64,000 bases of DNA from Anaerolineae bacterium (GCA_022843745.1 JALHNB010000007.1:124001-188000); one strand, 5' to 3'; shown: positions 41,751 through 51,362, numbered from the stretch's first letter. Program-made: numbers and translations. Notes: a model not told the origin generated them from the sequence alone.

Positions 41751-42824
41751 CTATTTATAGACCGATTCGAGCAGTCGCTGCCGCCAGCTTGTGACGATTT
41801 CGTCAAAAATGTCGTCCAGCGTTTTGGTGATGCCCCATCCCGGCAGGCTGCGTTGGAGGTTCGATAAATCCGAGATATAGCAGATATGGTCGCCTACACG
41901 CGCCTCGTCCACGTAATGATAGCGCATCGGCTTGCCGGTAAGCTGGGATACACGGTCAAACGCTTCGAGAATCGAGATCGAGTTGTCGCGCCCGCCGCCG
42001 AGATTGAACACCGCGCCGGACTGCGGATTTTCGTAAAACATCTCGATGCAGCGTGCCACATCATAGGCATGAATATTATCGCGCACCTGCTTGCCTTTGT
42101 ATCCGTAGATAGTGTACTCGCGTTCCTCGACGTTGCAGCGGATAAGATAACTCAGAAAGCCGTGTAATTCCACACCGGAATGATTTGGCCCGGTGAGGCA
42201 GCCGCCGCGCAGACAGCAGGTACGCATCCCAAAATAGCGCCCATACTCCTGCACCATCACATCAGCGGCAGTCTTGGAAACACCAAACAGCGAGTGTTTG
42301 GATTGGTCGATGCTGAATGATTCGTCAATGCCATTGGCATAAGCAGGGTCGGCATAATCCCAGCGCGTGTCTTTTTCGACGAGGGAGATGCTGTTCGGCC
42401 TGTCGCCATAAACTTTGTTGGTGGACATCTGCACAAACACCGCTTGGGGGGCGTGTTGGCGTGTCGCTTCAAGGAGGTTGAGTGTGCCGCCCGCGTTCAC
42501 ATCAAAATCGTCAAATGGGCGTTTGGCAGCAAGATCATGGCTGGGCTGTGCCGCCGCGTGAACGATCAAATCCGGCTCGACCTGCTGGACGAAGTTCATC
42601 ACGCCGCTGCGATCCCGAATATCGAGTTCGTGATGCGTGAAATTTCTGCAGAGCGTTTCCAGACGATGCTGATTCCAGCGGGTATCGCCTTTTTCGCCAA
42701 AAAAATCGCGGCGCATATTGTTATCCGCGCCGAAAACCTGCCAGCCCAAGTGATTGAAGTAGGCCACGACTTCCGAGCCGATTAACCCATTTGAACCTGT
42801 GACGATGACTTTTTTCACAATCAT
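41751..42824 (-). CDS. CDP-paratose 2-epimerase-like NAD-dependent epimerase
   Basis: This 357-residue extended SDR starts at [20 protein letters not shown]; the 63 codons open upstream overlap the next gene and are not used. Diagnostic stretches are [57 protein letters not shown], and [20 protein letters not shown]. They match the CDP-tyvelose/paratose epimerase group and a related bacterial subgroup. At the catalytic position the usual Tyr-x3-Lys reads Phe-Gly-Val-Ser-Lys (LFGVSK). It probably makes or modifies a deoxysugar for the surface glycan. It lies 41 bases upstream of the GT2 gene on the same strand. Confidence 0.83.
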   Translation of the reverse strand: MIVKKVIVTGSNGLIGSEVVAYFNHLGWQVFGADNNMRRDFFGEKGDTRWNQHRLETLCRNFTHHELDIRDRSGVMNFVQQVEPDLIVHAAAQPSHDLAAKRPFDDFDVNAGGTLNLLEATRQHAPQAVFVQMSTNKVYGDRPNSISLVEKDTRWDYADPAYANGIDESFSIDQSKHSLFGVSKTAADVMVQEYGRYFGMRTCCLRGGCLTGPNHSGVELHGFLSYLIRCNVEEREYTIYGYKGKQVRDNIHAYDVARCIEMFYENPQSGAVFNLGGGRDNSISILEAFDRVSQLTGKPMRYHYVDEARVGDHICYISDLSNLQRSLPGWGITKTLDDIFDEIVTSWRQRLLESVYK

Positions 42825-42885
42825 CCCATCTCTAAAATTTAACAAGGCATTATGATAGCGCAAAAGTTTGAAAAAGTGATGGGTT

Positions 42886-43389
42886 TCACAGACCTTGATT
42901 CTGGAGAATGGCCTCGATTTGCTGTTTAATGCTGTTCTCGCCATTTCCATCGTTGTCGATAATGAGATGGTCAATACGCGGTGGTTCAAAAATTGTGGAC
43001 ATTTTTCGCGCATAATCCATATCGAGCATCTGGTGGCTGCGATGGGCTAATCGTGTTTCGCGAACGTTGGTATCGGCTTCGACAAGGATGAACTGTGCTT
43101 CGGGGAAATGTTCCCGCACCCGCAGGCGATATTTTTCCTTGATAAAGGTTTGGGCGACGACCAGCCGGGGGTGAATTGGCTTGAGTTGGTAGATACTTTG
43201 GATGATCTGGTCAAAAAACGCATCACGCATGGCATCGTTGATTGGCTTTTGCGTCGCAATCGCGATTTTCATCTCGTCGGTCAGATCATCATCGCCATCG
43301 TGAACAAAAAATCCGAATTCATTAAAAACTCTGGCAACATAGCTTTTGCCTGCACCCGGCAGACCGAAAGTGATGAACAACGTCGTCAT
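42886..43389 (-). CDS. P-loop AAA/kinase-like ATP-binding protein
   Basis: This is a 167-residue single-domain P-loop NTPase. Walker A is GLPGAGKSY (about 9-17); the LID and base-binding segments resemble small-molecule kinases ([30 protein letters not shown]). Gluconokinase/zeta-toxin-like or shikimate kinase-like activity is possible; the substrate cannot be named. It is upstream of the paratose-epimerase-like gene on the same strand with a 61-bp gap, and is divergent from the polyol dehydrogenase. It may phosphorylate a sugar for the glycan cluster (inference). Confidence 0.72.
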   Translation of the reverse strand: MTTLFITFGLPGAGKSYVARVFNEFGFFVHDGDDDLTDEMKIAIATQKPINDAMRDAFFDQIIQSIYQLKPIHPRLVVAQTFIKEKYRLRVREHFPEAQFILVEADTNVRETRLAHRSHQMLDMDYARKMSTIFEPPRIDHLIIDNDGNGENSIKQQIEAILQNQGL

Positions 43390-43487
43390 ATATGGATTGT
43401 CCCCGCAAGTGGTTTGTGGCGAAACGTGTTGTAGTTGCTATTATGGAGATGAATGCTTGAAATGGATAGACGAAAGCGTAAATAAAA

Positions 43488-44528
43488 ATGGAAGCTTTGG
43501 TTTTAGAACGTGTTGGTCAGTTGTCATTACGTGACATTCCAGTGTATGAAAATTTAGGCGAATATGATGTGCGGATCGCGCTGCATACCGTCGGCGTTTG
43601 CGGCAGCGATGTGCATTATTATCAGCATGGGCGCATCGGCCAATTTATCGTGCGTGAGCCGATGATTCTGGGGCATGAAGCGTCTGGGCGGGTGATTGAA
43701 ATCGGCTCGTCAGTGACGACGCTCAAAGTTGGAGATCGGGTTTGCATGGAGCCGGGAATTCCTGACCCGAACAGCAAGGCGACCCGGCTCGGTATTTATA
43801 ACCTTGATCCTGCGGTGCGCTTCTGGGCGACCCCGCCGATACATGGTGTCCTGCGGCCTACGGTGGTGCATCCAGAGGCGTTTACTTTCAAGCTGCCGGA
43901 CACGGTGAGCTTTGCGGAAGGGGCGATGGTCGAGCCGCTGGCTGTCGGGATGCACGCGGCGAATAAAGCACAAATCAAGCCGGGGGATGTGGCAGTCGTG
44001 ATGGGCGCGGGGCCGATTGGCATGGTTACAGCTTTAGCGGCGCTGGCTGGGGGATGCAGCCAGGTGATTATGACCGATGTGCAGCAGCCCAAACTCGATC
44101 TTGCCGCTTCACTGGGGCCAATTTTGCCTGTGAACGTCGCTAATGAAAAATTGGTTGATGTTGTCGCAAAAGTGACGGATGGCTGGGGCGTGGATATTGT
44201 TTTTGAGGCCAGCGGTAATGCAAAGGCGGCAGCCAGTGTTTTTGAGGTACTCAGTCCGGCTGGTCGCGTGGTTTACGTTGGAATGCCGGGTGAACCGATT
44301 GCCTATGATGTCGTCGCGGCCCAGGTTAAGGAAGCCCGCATTGAACATGTTTTCCGCTATGCGCATGTTTATCCCAAAGCTTTAGCGCTCATGGGGAGTG
44401 GACGTTTAAACGTCAGGCCGCTGATTACCGATACATTCCCATTCAAGGACAGCATAACGGCGTTCACTTTTGCCAGTAAAATGCCACCCTCGTCGGTGAA
44501 GGTGCAGATCGCGCTGGCGAATTTCTGA
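43488..44528 (+). CDS. Zinc-dependent polyol (sorbitol/xylitol-like) dehydrogenase
   Basis: This is a 346-residue medium-chain dehydrogenase. Catalytic zinc ligands are expected at Cys in [13 protein letters not shown], His-Glu in LGHEASGRV, and Glu in EPLAVGMHA. The Rossmann motif is [10 protein letters not shown], with Asp in MTDVQQPKL implying NAD. The lobe that normally carries four structural-zinc cysteines reads [20 protein letters not shown], with none of them present, as in some eukaryotic sorbitol dehydrogenases. [11 protein letters not shown] next to it is typical of the sorbitol/xylitol group. Monocistronic; the ribosome site is weak. Confidence 0.88.
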   Translation: MEALVLERVGQLSLRDIPVYENLGEYDVRIALHTVGVCGSDVHYYQHGRIGQFIVREPMILGHEASGRVIEIGSSVTTLKVGDRVCMEPGIPDPNSKATRLGIYNLDPAVRFWATPPIHGVLRPTVVHPEAFTFKLPDTVSFAEGAMVEPLAVGMHAANKAQIKPGDVAVVMGAGPIGMVTALAALAGGCSQVIMTDVQQPKLDLAASLGPILPVNVANEKLVDVVAKVTDGWGVDIVFEASGNAKAAASVFEVLSPAGRVVYVGMPGEPIAYDVVAAQVKEARIEHVFRYAHVYPKALALMGSGRLNVRPLITDTFPFKDSITAFTFASKMPPSSVKVQIALANF

Positions 44529-44544
44529 TAGATATTCGGAGTAG

Positions 44545-44568
44545 TGGGGCGGCACGGATGTCGCCCCA
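44545..44568. repeat. GTAG/CCCC-type hairpin after the polyol dehydrogenase
   Basis: TGGGGCG (44545-44551) pairs with CGCCCCA (44562-44568), preceded by GTAG. It is a 7-bp stem with a 10-base loop, 17 bases after the stop at 44528, between convergent genes, so it could also act in termination. Confidence 0.55.
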
Positions 44569-44595
44569 TAATCCCTAAGAACCTATTTGTAGGCT

Positions 44596-46563
44596 TTATT
44601 TTTCGCCTAATACATAGCGATTCATCCACTCCAGAAGTGCCTCGTTATGCGCACGGCGCACAGGCAGCGCACCCCCTATACTGCCTGCGTGTGGGCTTTC
44701 CGGCAGACGCAGCATTTCGACGATGCAGCCATTGTCTTTCAGAACGGTGAAAAATTGTTCGGATTGCTCGGCTGGGCAGCGCCAATCGTGTTCGCCCTGA
44801 ATGAGCAGCGTTGGGGTTGTACAAAGGTGCGCCCTAGTGATGGGCGAGAGGCGGGCATAAAGCTCTGGCTTTTCGTGCGGTTTGCCGCGCATCATGTCTT
44901 TTATAAGCGTACCAATATCGCTAATGCCATAGAGAGTCAGAAAATTTGTGACAGGATTTTCAGGGACAGCTGCTTTAAAGCGCTGGGTCTTGCCGATGAT
45001 ATTGCACGTGCCAAATCCGCCTGCGGAAAGTCCACATACGCCGAGTCGATCCGGGTCGGTAATGCCTTTGGCGATGACGTAATCAATGCCTGCCATGTGA
45101 TCGTCGTAGTCCAGGTTGCCCCAGCCTTCGCTGATTGCCGTCGCGAACTCGTCGCCGTAGCCGGTTGAGCCGCGATAATTGATAAACAAGACTGCGTAAC
45201 CTGCGCCAGCCAGCATCTGAAAGTCAAACGAGTAAATATTGCCAAACGCGCCGTGCGGGCCGCCGTGAATGTAGAGAACGGTTGGATAGGGTGCTTCACC
45301 TACCGTAGGCTTCATAATCCAGCCTTCAATTTCGACACCATCCAGGCTTTTGAAATGAAGATTTTCGACGGATGGCTGCGCAATTTCCCCCAGGAAGTCG
45401 GTATTAAATGTCGTAAGCGCCTTTTCGTTCGCGCCTTCGATGTCTGCTATATAGAGATTTGTGGGGTCTTGCAGCGTGCTGACACTGTACAATAAATGTC
45501 GTTCCGCCTTGTCAATCCCTTGCAGATGAATAGCGCGTTCACCAGCCAAAACTGCTTCCCAATTTTCGTCGCCTGTCAGCGCGATCCGGTAAACGCTCAC
45601 ATTCCCGCTTTCCTGAACCGGAGCGTAGGCGCTTTTGCCATCTTCGGTGAGGTACAGCGCCGACGAAAAGAATGCGCCTACAGGCATGTCGTCCTGCAAG
45701 CCGCCGCCAACGCCAACTTTTAATCCCGCAGTACGACATTCAGTAGTGCTGCCGTTCAGGTCAGTAATCCACAAGTCGGATTTCGCGCCGGGGAGCGCAT
45801 CAGCCGTCGTGCCGATAAACGCAATGTGTTGGCTGTCCGGCAGCCATGCGCCTGTACCAGCGAATCCCCAGTCCCAAACGATGTCCTGTACTTTGCCATC
45901 CAGATCGACCACGCGCAGCCCCGGCATCCAGCGAATCGTATCAATGGGAAAATTGACGGTGTAGAGAATTTTCTGCCCATCGGGCGACCATTTCGGCCCG
46001 CTGTTCATCGTGCGGTCAGAAGTCAACTGCTTGACTTCGCCACTGTCTACGTCGATTACGTAAATATCCTGAACGACATCATCGAGATAGCCCATGTTGT
46101 CGAAGCGATAGGGGTGACGATCCACGCGATAGGGTTTTTTCGGATCGCGGGGTTCGCGGTCAAGTGTCGCCGTGAAAGCGATCTGTTTGCCATCTGGCGA
46201 CCATTCCGGCCCACTGCCGACACCTTGCTTGAGTTTGGTCAGCGCCTGTGCTTCACCACCGTCTACCGAGATCAGATAAATCTGGGGTTTTTCCCCACGT
46301 GCCGACATAAATGCGATTTGTTTGCCATCCGGCGACCACTGGGGACTCGAATCGGAAGTCAGGCCGGAGGTCAGTTGGCGTGTTTCCCCGGTCTCTGTTG
46401 TCATCAGCCAGAGCGCAATATGTTCTTTTTCTTCGTCTTTATCGCCATCAATGTGCGAAACGGAATAGACGATTTTTGAGCCATCGGGTGAAAATCGAGC
46501 GTCATGGATAAATTTCAACTTGAACAGATCGTCAATATGGACGGGGCGTTTATCAGCAGACAT
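44596..46563 (-). CDS. S9 family prolyl-oligopeptidase-type peptidase
   Basis: This is a 655-residue cytoplasmic protein. Residues about 15-385 form a WD40-like propeller of repeated SPDGxxIxF/Y blades (FSPDGSKIVYSVSHIDGD, WSPDGKQIAFMSARGEKP, WSPDGKQIAFTATLD, WSPDGQKILYTVNFP). A hydrolase domain follows with LYIHGGPHGAFG and nucleophile GLSAGG (Ser513), acid in GEHDWRCP (Asp593), and base in ESPHAGSIGG (His625). Acylaminoacyl-peptidase/dipeptidyl-peptidase members release short residues from oligopeptides. The gene is 19 bases after the DppC-type permease on the same strand and is preceded by AAAGGAA, so it is the terminal gene of a peptide-import operon. Confidence 0.92.
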   Translation of the reverse strand: MSADKRPVHIDDLFKLKFIHDARFSPDGSKIVYSVSHIDGDKDEEKEHIALWLMTTETGETRQLTSGLTSDSSPQWSPDGKQIAFMSARGEKPQIYLISVDGGEAQALTKLKQGVGSGPEWSPDGKQIAFTATLDREPRDPKKPYRVDRHPYRFDNMGYLDDVVQDIYVIDVDSGEVKQLTSDRTMNSGPKWSPDGQKILYTVNFPIDTIRWMPGLRVVDLDGKVQDIVWDWGFAGTGAWLPDSQHIAFIGTTADALPGAKSDLWITDLNGSTTECRTAGLKVGVGGGLQDDMPVGAFFSSALYLTEDGKSAYAPVQESGNVSVYRIALTGDENWEAVLAGERAIHLQGIDKAERHLLYSVSTLQDPTNLYIADIEGANEKALTTFNTDFLGEIAQPSVENLHFKSLDGVEIEGWIMKPTVGEAPYPTVLYIHGGPHGAFGNIYSFDFQMLAGAGYAVLFINYRGSTGYGDEFATAISEGWGNLDYDDHMAGIDYVIAKGITDPDRLGVCGLSAGGFGTCNIIGKTQRFKAAVPENPVTNFLTLYGISDIGTLIKDMMRGKPHEKPELYARLSPITRAHLCTTPTLLIQGEHDWRCPAEQSEQFFTVLKDNGCIVEMLRLPESPHAGSIGGALPVRRAHNEALLEWMNRYVLGEK

Positions 46564-46582
46564 TCAAATATTCCTTTATAGG

Positions 46583-47503
46583 TTATGATTTTCGCGATGT
46601 GCGCGGGTCGAGTGCATCCCGCAGGCCATCGCCGACGATATAGAAACAGAGAACGGTGAAAGTGATGAGGATTCCCGGCCAGACGATCAGGTGAACGCCT
46701 TTAACCAGGAAGGTTCGGGCATCGGTGAGCATATTGCCCCAGGAGGGTGTTGGTGCTTGTACCCCCAGGCCGAGGAAACTCAGACCGGATTCGATCAGGA
46801 TGAGCGTGCCAGCATCAATCGTCAAGGATACGATAATCAGCGACAGCACGTTCGGGAAAAGATGTGAGGCGATAATGTGCCAATGGCCTGCGCCCATCGC
46901 GCGGACAGCCGTAATAAAATCACGCTCTTTCAGCGAAAGTACCTCAGCGCGAACCAGTCTGCATGTCGTAATCCAGCCGAAAGCCGCCAGCAGAACCACC
47001 AGCGTCACGGGTGATGGCGACCAGATGGCCGCCGCTAAAATGAGCAAAAAGATAGCCGGAATGGACGAGAGTGTATTAATGAACCAGCTTATGATGTCGT
47101 CGATCAAGCCGCCAAAATATCCGGCGATCAATCCAAATGTCACGCCAATAGCGATACCCGCCACACTGCCAAAGTAAGCGATTGCCAGCGAAACGCGCCC
47201 GCCATAGAGCAGACGAACAAACTGGTCACGCCCGACCTGATCGGTTCCCAGTATATGGCCTTTTTCGCCCGGTAGAAGAAAGCGATCCAGTGCATTAGTA
47301 CGCTCTGAGTCTACCTGAAGCACATTTTCCACGATTGGTGGCGAGATGACGCACACGAGCGTCATGATAACAAGAATGGAAATCGCCGCGATGGTCAGCC
47401 GGTCACGGAGGACACCCCGAAGTGCCGATTGCCAAAATGAAGGCGAACGCTTTTTGGTTTCTAGCTGGGTAACGAGTATGGGGGCTACTTTGACATTTGC
47501 CAT
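46583..47503 (-). CDS. Peptide ABC transporter permease, DppC type
   Basis: This 306-residue membrane subunit has a hydrophobic first span LTIAAISILVIMTLVCVISP. The marker stretch is ILGTDQVGRDQFVRLLYGGR, the EAA loop is ERDFITAVRAMGAGHWHIIA, and the C-terminus is VGDGLRDALDPRTSRKS. The periplasmic segment is longer than in the first DppC of this window. It is transcribed from the DppB gene (9-base gap) with AAAGGTC before the ATG. No dipeptide-ATPase gene accompanies it. Confidence 0.92.
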   Translation of the reverse strand: MANVKVAPILVTQLETKKRSPSFWQSALRGVLRDRLTIAAISILVIMTLVCVISPPIVENVLQVDSERTNALDRFLLPGEKGHILGTDQVGRDQFVRLLYGGRVSLAIAYFGSVAGIAIGVTFGLIAGYFGGLIDDIISWFINTLSSIPAIFLLILAAAIWSPSPVTLVVLLAAFGWITTCRLVRAEVLSLKERDFITAVRAMGAGHWHIIASHLFPNVLSLIIVSLTIDAGTLILIESGLSFLGLGVQAPTPSWGNMLTDARTFLVKGVHLIVWPGILITFTVLCFYIVGDGLRDALDPRTSRKS

Positions 47504-47512
47504 GTTTGACCT

Positions 47513-48541
47513 TTAATTAAATCGGATGCGTGGATCCAGCAGCCCGTATAGCGTATCGGAGAGAAGGACACCCAGGATATACATGAGTGCGCCGATCACT
47601 ACACTGCCCATGATGATCGGGTAATCGCGTTGAAACACGGCATCAATCACCAATCGCCCCATGCCCGGCCAGCTAAAGACCTGCTCGATAATAACCGCGC
47701 CGCCGAGGAGTGAACCGAGCGTCGGGCCGAGAAACGTGGCCGCCGGGATCAGTGCATTGGGGATAATGTGACCCCAACGAACGCGGCGCATCGGCAGTCC
47801 TTTTGCATTAGCTGTGCGGACATAATCCTGCCCCATGACCTCAAGCACCTGCGCACGTGTGAAGCGCGAAATACCAGCGATGATGCCGAGAGAAAGCACG
47901 ATGACAGGCATAATCATGTAGGGGATAGTGTCAAATATCGTGATCGTTGCGCTGTTTTTAGTGATATCAAACATGCCGCTCATGGGAAGTACGCGCAGAT
48001 TCACGCTGAAAACGATGATGAGCAGAAGCGCGAGCCAGAAGCTTGGTACGGCATTGCCGAGAACCGATAATACACGCGATAATTGGTCGATCCAGCTTCG
48101 ATGATAGACGGCTGAAAGCAATCCTATTGGAATACCCAGACCGTAGCCAACGAGGATGGCAGCAATGCCAAGTTGCAGCGTTGGTCCTACACGCTGAAGG
48201 ATGAGTTCCAGGACGGAGGATTTATATTTGATCGACTGCCCCAGATCGCCACGCAGAAAACCCTGGCGCTTGCCCCACATATCACCTGTGCCATCCCCAT
48301 TCACGTCGATATTGACCCAATCATTGCCGATCAGCCAATAGAGGTACTGCATCAATGGCGGTTGATCGAGGCCAAGTTGTCGGCGCAGCATCATGGTTGT
48401 TTCGGGGTCGGAGTCCGGGTTAAAGGTGATGAGCGAGATGGGGTCGCCGGGGGTTGCCATCATGAGAAGGAAGGAGATCAGGGTGACACCAAAAATTGTT
48501 GGCACTGCCTGAACGAGTCGTCTTAGCAGGTAACGCCCCAT
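47513..48541 (-). CDS. Peptide ABC transporter permease, DppB type, with EF-hand-like loop insertion
   Basis: This is a 342-residue membrane subunit: MGRYLLRRLVQAVPTIFGVT start, six spans, EAA loop QDYVRTANAKGLPMRRVRWG, and DTLYGLLDPRIRFN end. The first periplasmic loop holds about 22 extra residues containing NIDVNGDGTGDMWGKRQG, a D-x-N-x-D-G calcium-loop-like stretch, before the usual RGDLGQSIKY. The other DppB in this window (18916) lacks it. The gene follows the binding protein after an 83-bp gap that contains a palindromic repeat, and has GAGGAAC before the ATG. Confidence 0.92.
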   Translation of the reverse strand: MGRYLLRRLVQAVPTIFGVTLISFLLMMATPGDPISLITFNPDSDPETTMMLRRQLGLDQPPLMQYLYWLIGNDWVNIDVNGDGTGDMWGKRQGFLRGDLGQSIKYKSSVLELILQRVGPTLQLGIAAILVGYGLGIPIGLLSAVYHRSWIDQLSRVLSVLGNAVPSFWLALLLIIVFSVNLRVLPMSGMFDITKNSATITIFDTIPYMIMPVIVLSLGIIAGISRFTRAQVLEVMGQDYVRTANAKGLPMRRVRWGHIIPNALIPAATFLGPTLGSLLGGAVIIEQVFSWPGMGRLVIDAVFQRDYPIIMGSVVIGALMYILGVLLSDTLYGLLDPRIRFN

Positions 48542-48578
48542 AATGTTCCTCTATGAAAACCATAACGATAAATCAGAA

Positions 48579-48603
48579 AGGGGCAGATCATAGACCCGCC
48601 CCT
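48579..48603. repeat. CCCCTA-edged inverted repeat inside a transporter operon
   Basis: AGGGGC (48579-48584) and GCCCCT (48598-48603) are inverted around 13 bases. It sits in the 83-bp gap between binding-protein and permease genes, where it could make a transcript-processing or attenuation hairpin. It is a weaker member of the palindrome family. Confidence 0.5.
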
Positions 48604-48624
48604 ATCAATCAGATCAGGTACGAA

Positions 48625-50280
48625 TTAGCCGCCAAACCCTAATTCTGAGATCGTGAATTGTGTAGTCCACCAGGGGCCGGGGTCAAAACCTGTGACACGT
48701 TTGTTCATGACCTCAACCGTTGCTGGCGAAATCGTGAAGTCGATTGCCACATCTTCCAGTTGGATGCGCTGGATTTCACCGTAAATCTGGGCGCGTTCTT
48801 CAGGCGAGCAGCCGACCAGTGCGCGACCCTGGCGATAAAGCTCATCCAGTTCGGGATTCACGTAGGAAGTAAGGTTGAATCCTGTACCCGGCTGGTCGCC
48901 GATACTCAGTAGCAGCGGCTCAGTTGAGGTTGGGTCAGGCGGTGAACCACCACCCCAGCTTACGATTGAAGCGTCAAATTTCTGTGCCAGCAGTACATCG
49001 TTGAGATAAGCGCCCCATTCCAGCGAGGTCACAGTTACTTCCATACCAAGCTGGCTAAGCTGGTCTTGCGCGACCAGGGCAGTGGTTTCGAAATAATTGG
49101 TGACGGGACTGTAGACGATATCAAACTTGAAGGGAATGCCATCCTTCTCACGAATGCCATCACCATCGGTATCGATCCATCCTGCTTCGTCGAGCAGAGC
49201 CTTTGCGCCTTCAGGATCATAAGCAGGTGGGGTCAGTTCCTTGTTAAATGCCCATTCCATCCAGGGTACAACTGAGCCGACCAGCCGACCACCGCCGCCT
49301 TCGCCCAGAGTCGCCAGGATAGCGTCTTTGTCATAACCCATTTGTACCGCGCGGCGCACAAGAACATCGCTGAAGATCGGATGCGGTGTCTGCTCTACCA
49401 GATTGCCGTCTGCGTCATAGGCAGGCTGTGGATTTGTAGGGTCAGCCCAGTTCATAAAGAACAGGCCAACGCTGTCGGCATAAACCGTTTCGGAATTGAA
49501 GTTATCACGCGGCTGGAACTGTTCGAAAAGGTCGCCTTCCATATAATTCCAGTCAATTTCGCCCGCCAGCAATGACTGATTGGCAATGGCATTATCGGTC
49601 ATCACGCGCCAAATGACGGTCTTAATTGCTGGTTCGCCGCCCCAATAAGTCGGGTTAGCGGTCAGTCTTTGGAATTGGTCAGGTACGATTTCTTCCAGGA
49701 TGTACGGGCCACCGCTGATGTCAGAAAACTGATTGAGTGGGTTGGTTGTCACATCGCTGAAATCTGCCGCGAAGCGATGGGCAGGCATCCAGGGAATTGC
49801 CAGGAAATCCTGCATCACCGCGCAGTTGATGTCGTTGAGAACCACTTCATAGGTCTTTTCATCAACAATATTGACCGCTGCGAAACTGGTGGTGTTGGAT
49901 TTGCGGGGCGAACCTACAATATCGGAAGCAGCGGCATCGTAGGTAAACTTCACATCGTTCGATGTAATCGGCGTACCATCACTCCAATTCGCATCGTCAC
50001 GAATCGTAAAGGTATATGTCAATCCATCTTCCGAAATCGTCCAGGAAGTAAGGCCAGGCTCTGGCAGACCGGAGTCGCGACCAACTGAGAAGGGAATGGG
50101 CCAGATCATTGAGACGAGATTAAATGATCCACCATCCGTCCACATAATTGGATTGAGTGTGGACATATTGCCGATGCTGCGCATGACAAGCGTGCCTTCG
50201 GTACTTTGCGCCGCGACACTACCCACGAGTGGCAGTACCATCAGCCCTAATAAAAGTGCCAGAACAATAAATCGTTTCAT
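48625..50280 (-). CDS. ABC transporter substrate-binding protein, family 5 (peptide type)
   Basis: This 551-residue protein starts at the ATG at 50280, with AAGGAAGAG upstream and the signal peptide KRFIVLALLLGLMVLPLVGS ending at VAAQ. The longer frame has no signal and is rejected. Family-5 markers are TFTIRDDANWSDGTPITSND, ILEEIVPDQFQRLTANPTYW, FSDVLVRRAVQMGYDKDAIL and DPEGAKALLDEAGWIDTDGD. It delivers peptide-like solutes to the DppB/DppC-type subunits that follow, and the S9 peptidase ends the operon. A single Cys pair (DINCAVMQD, LVGCSPEER) is present. Confidence 0.9.
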   Translation of the reverse strand: MKRFIVLALLLGLMVLPLVGSVAAQSTEGTLVMRSIGNMSTLNPIMWTDGGSFNLVSMIWPIPFSVGRDSGLPEPGLTSWTISEDGLTYTFTIRDDANWSDGTPITSNDVKFTYDAAASDIVGSPRKSNTTSFAAVNIVDEKTYEVVLNDINCAVMQDFLAIPWMPAHRFAADFSDVTTNPLNQFSDISGGPYILEEIVPDQFQRLTANPTYWGGEPAIKTVIWRVMTDNAIANQSLLAGEIDWNYMEGDLFEQFQPRDNFNSETVYADSVGLFFMNWADPTNPQPAYDADGNLVEQTPHPIFSDVLVRRAVQMGYDKDAILATLGEGGGGRLVGSVVPWMEWAFNKELTPPAYDPEGAKALLDEAGWIDTDGDGIREKDGIPFKFDIVYSPVTNYFETTALVAQDQLSQLGMEVTVTSLEWGAYLNDVLLAQKFDASIVSWGGGSPPDPTSTEPLLLSIGDQPGTGFNLTSYVNPELDELYRQGRALVGCSPEERAQIYGEIQRIQLEDVAIDFTISPATVEVMNKRVTGFDPGPWWTTQFTISELGFGG

Positions 50281-50460
50281 GTCTCTTCCTTTTGCAAAAA
50301 CCATTTCGATACACTGGTGTATTTTGATGCCTGTGAATATAACAAGCATTACTAGATATTTACAACAAACTGGCTGAAAAGGTTGACATTTTCACCAATT
50401 CAAAGCGTTATCGAACCCATGCGAATTGCGATTAACCTCGTTATAATCGTCACAAAACGA

Positions 50461-50540
50461 AAAAGTACACATAACAAATATAAAAGTACACATAACAACT
50501 AGTAACGAATAGAAAATACATCTGACAAAAGGAAAAAGTA
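50461..50540 (+). promoter_or_regulatory. Tandem AAAAGTACACATAACAA repeats before two SDR genes
   Basis: AAAAGTACACATAACAA occurs exactly at 50461-50477 and 50482-50498 (21-bp period). A degraded copy follows at about 50512-50529 and a fragment, AAAAAGTACA, at 50533-50542 over the ribosome site. A TATAAT lies just upstream at 50442-50447. The two-turn spacing suggests an operator array for a repressor acting downstream of the -10. No regulator gene is adjacent. Confidence 0.5.
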
Positions 50541-50543
50541 CAA

Positions 50544-51326
50544 ATGGCAGAACGGTTTAAAAATAAAGTTGTGATTGTGACTGGCGCGGGTAAAGGGATG
50601 GGACATGCCAGCGCTGTGGCTTTTGCGGCAGAGGGTGGCAGTGTCGCCGTTGCCGAAATTGACGAGGCCGCCGGAAATGATACGGTCAACGAAATCAAGG
50701 CAAATGGCGGGAAGGCGATTTTTGTCAAGACCGATGTCGCCCAGAGAGCAGATGTGCAGCATTTAGTCGAAGAAACGGTGAAGGCATTTGGCGGGGTGGA
50801 TGTGCTGCATAATAACGCAGGGGTGATCCGATATGGCACCGTTGTCGATATGTCGGAAGAAGACTGGGACTGGATGATGAGCATTAACCTGCGTGCCTCA
50901 TTTTTAACCTGTAAATATGTCATCCCGGAAATGCGCAAGCGCGGCGGCGGGGCGATTGTCAATACGGCCTCGGTGCAGGCATTCGCGACACAGCGCACGG
51001 TTGCGGCATATTCGGCGACAAAAGGCGCAATTGTGGCCTTTACGAAAACGGTTGCACTCGATCATGCGCCCGAAAACATCCGCTGCAACTGTATCGCGCC
51101 GGGGTCGATTGATACACCGCTGCTGCGTTTTGCCGCCGATGTTTTTGAACCGGAAAATCCGTCAGGCGCGATTGAAAGCTGGGGTAAAGTTCATCCGTTA
51201 GGGCGTGTTGGGACATCGGAAGAAGTCGCTAAACTCGTCCTGTTTCTCGCCAGTGATGATGCTTCTTTCTGCACAGGCGGCTGTTATAATGTGGACGGCG
51301 GTTTATTAGCGGGTCTGCCACTGTAA
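50544..51326 (+). CDS. Short-chain dehydrogenase/reductase
   Basis: This is a 260-residue classical SDR with TGAGKGMG (13-20), Asp40 after the second strand indicating NAD, NNAG at about 90-93, and the catalytic Ser143, Tyr156, Lys160 (AYSATKG). The ending SFCTGGCYNVDGGLL is typical of the glucose/3-oxoacyl-type group. AAAGG precedes the ATG. It is followed by a second SDR after 36 bases. The promoter region carries tandem operator-like repeats, suggesting inducible expression. Substrate unknown; it differs clearly from the SDRs at 24237 and 51363. Confidence 0.9.
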   Translation: MAERFKNKVVIVTGAGKGMGHASAVAFAAEGGSVAVAEIDEAAGNDTVNEIKANGGKAIFVKTDVAQRADVQHLVEETVKAFGGVDVLHNNAGVIRYGTVVDMSEEDWDWMMSINLRASFLTCKYVIPEMRKRGGGAIVNTASVQAFATQRTVAAYSATKGAIVAFTKTVALDHAPENIRCNCIAPGSIDTPLLRFAADVFEPENPSGAIESWGKVHPLGRVGTSEEVAKLVLFLASDDASFCTGGCYNVDGGLLAGLPL

Positions 51327-51362
51327 AGAGACGCGACACACAGGGACCATAGAGACACGAGC

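Noticed and set aside
50461-50498. Possible CRISPR-like array
   Set aside because: Only two exact 17-bp copies with a 4-base gap and no spacers or cas genes; an operator array explains it better.
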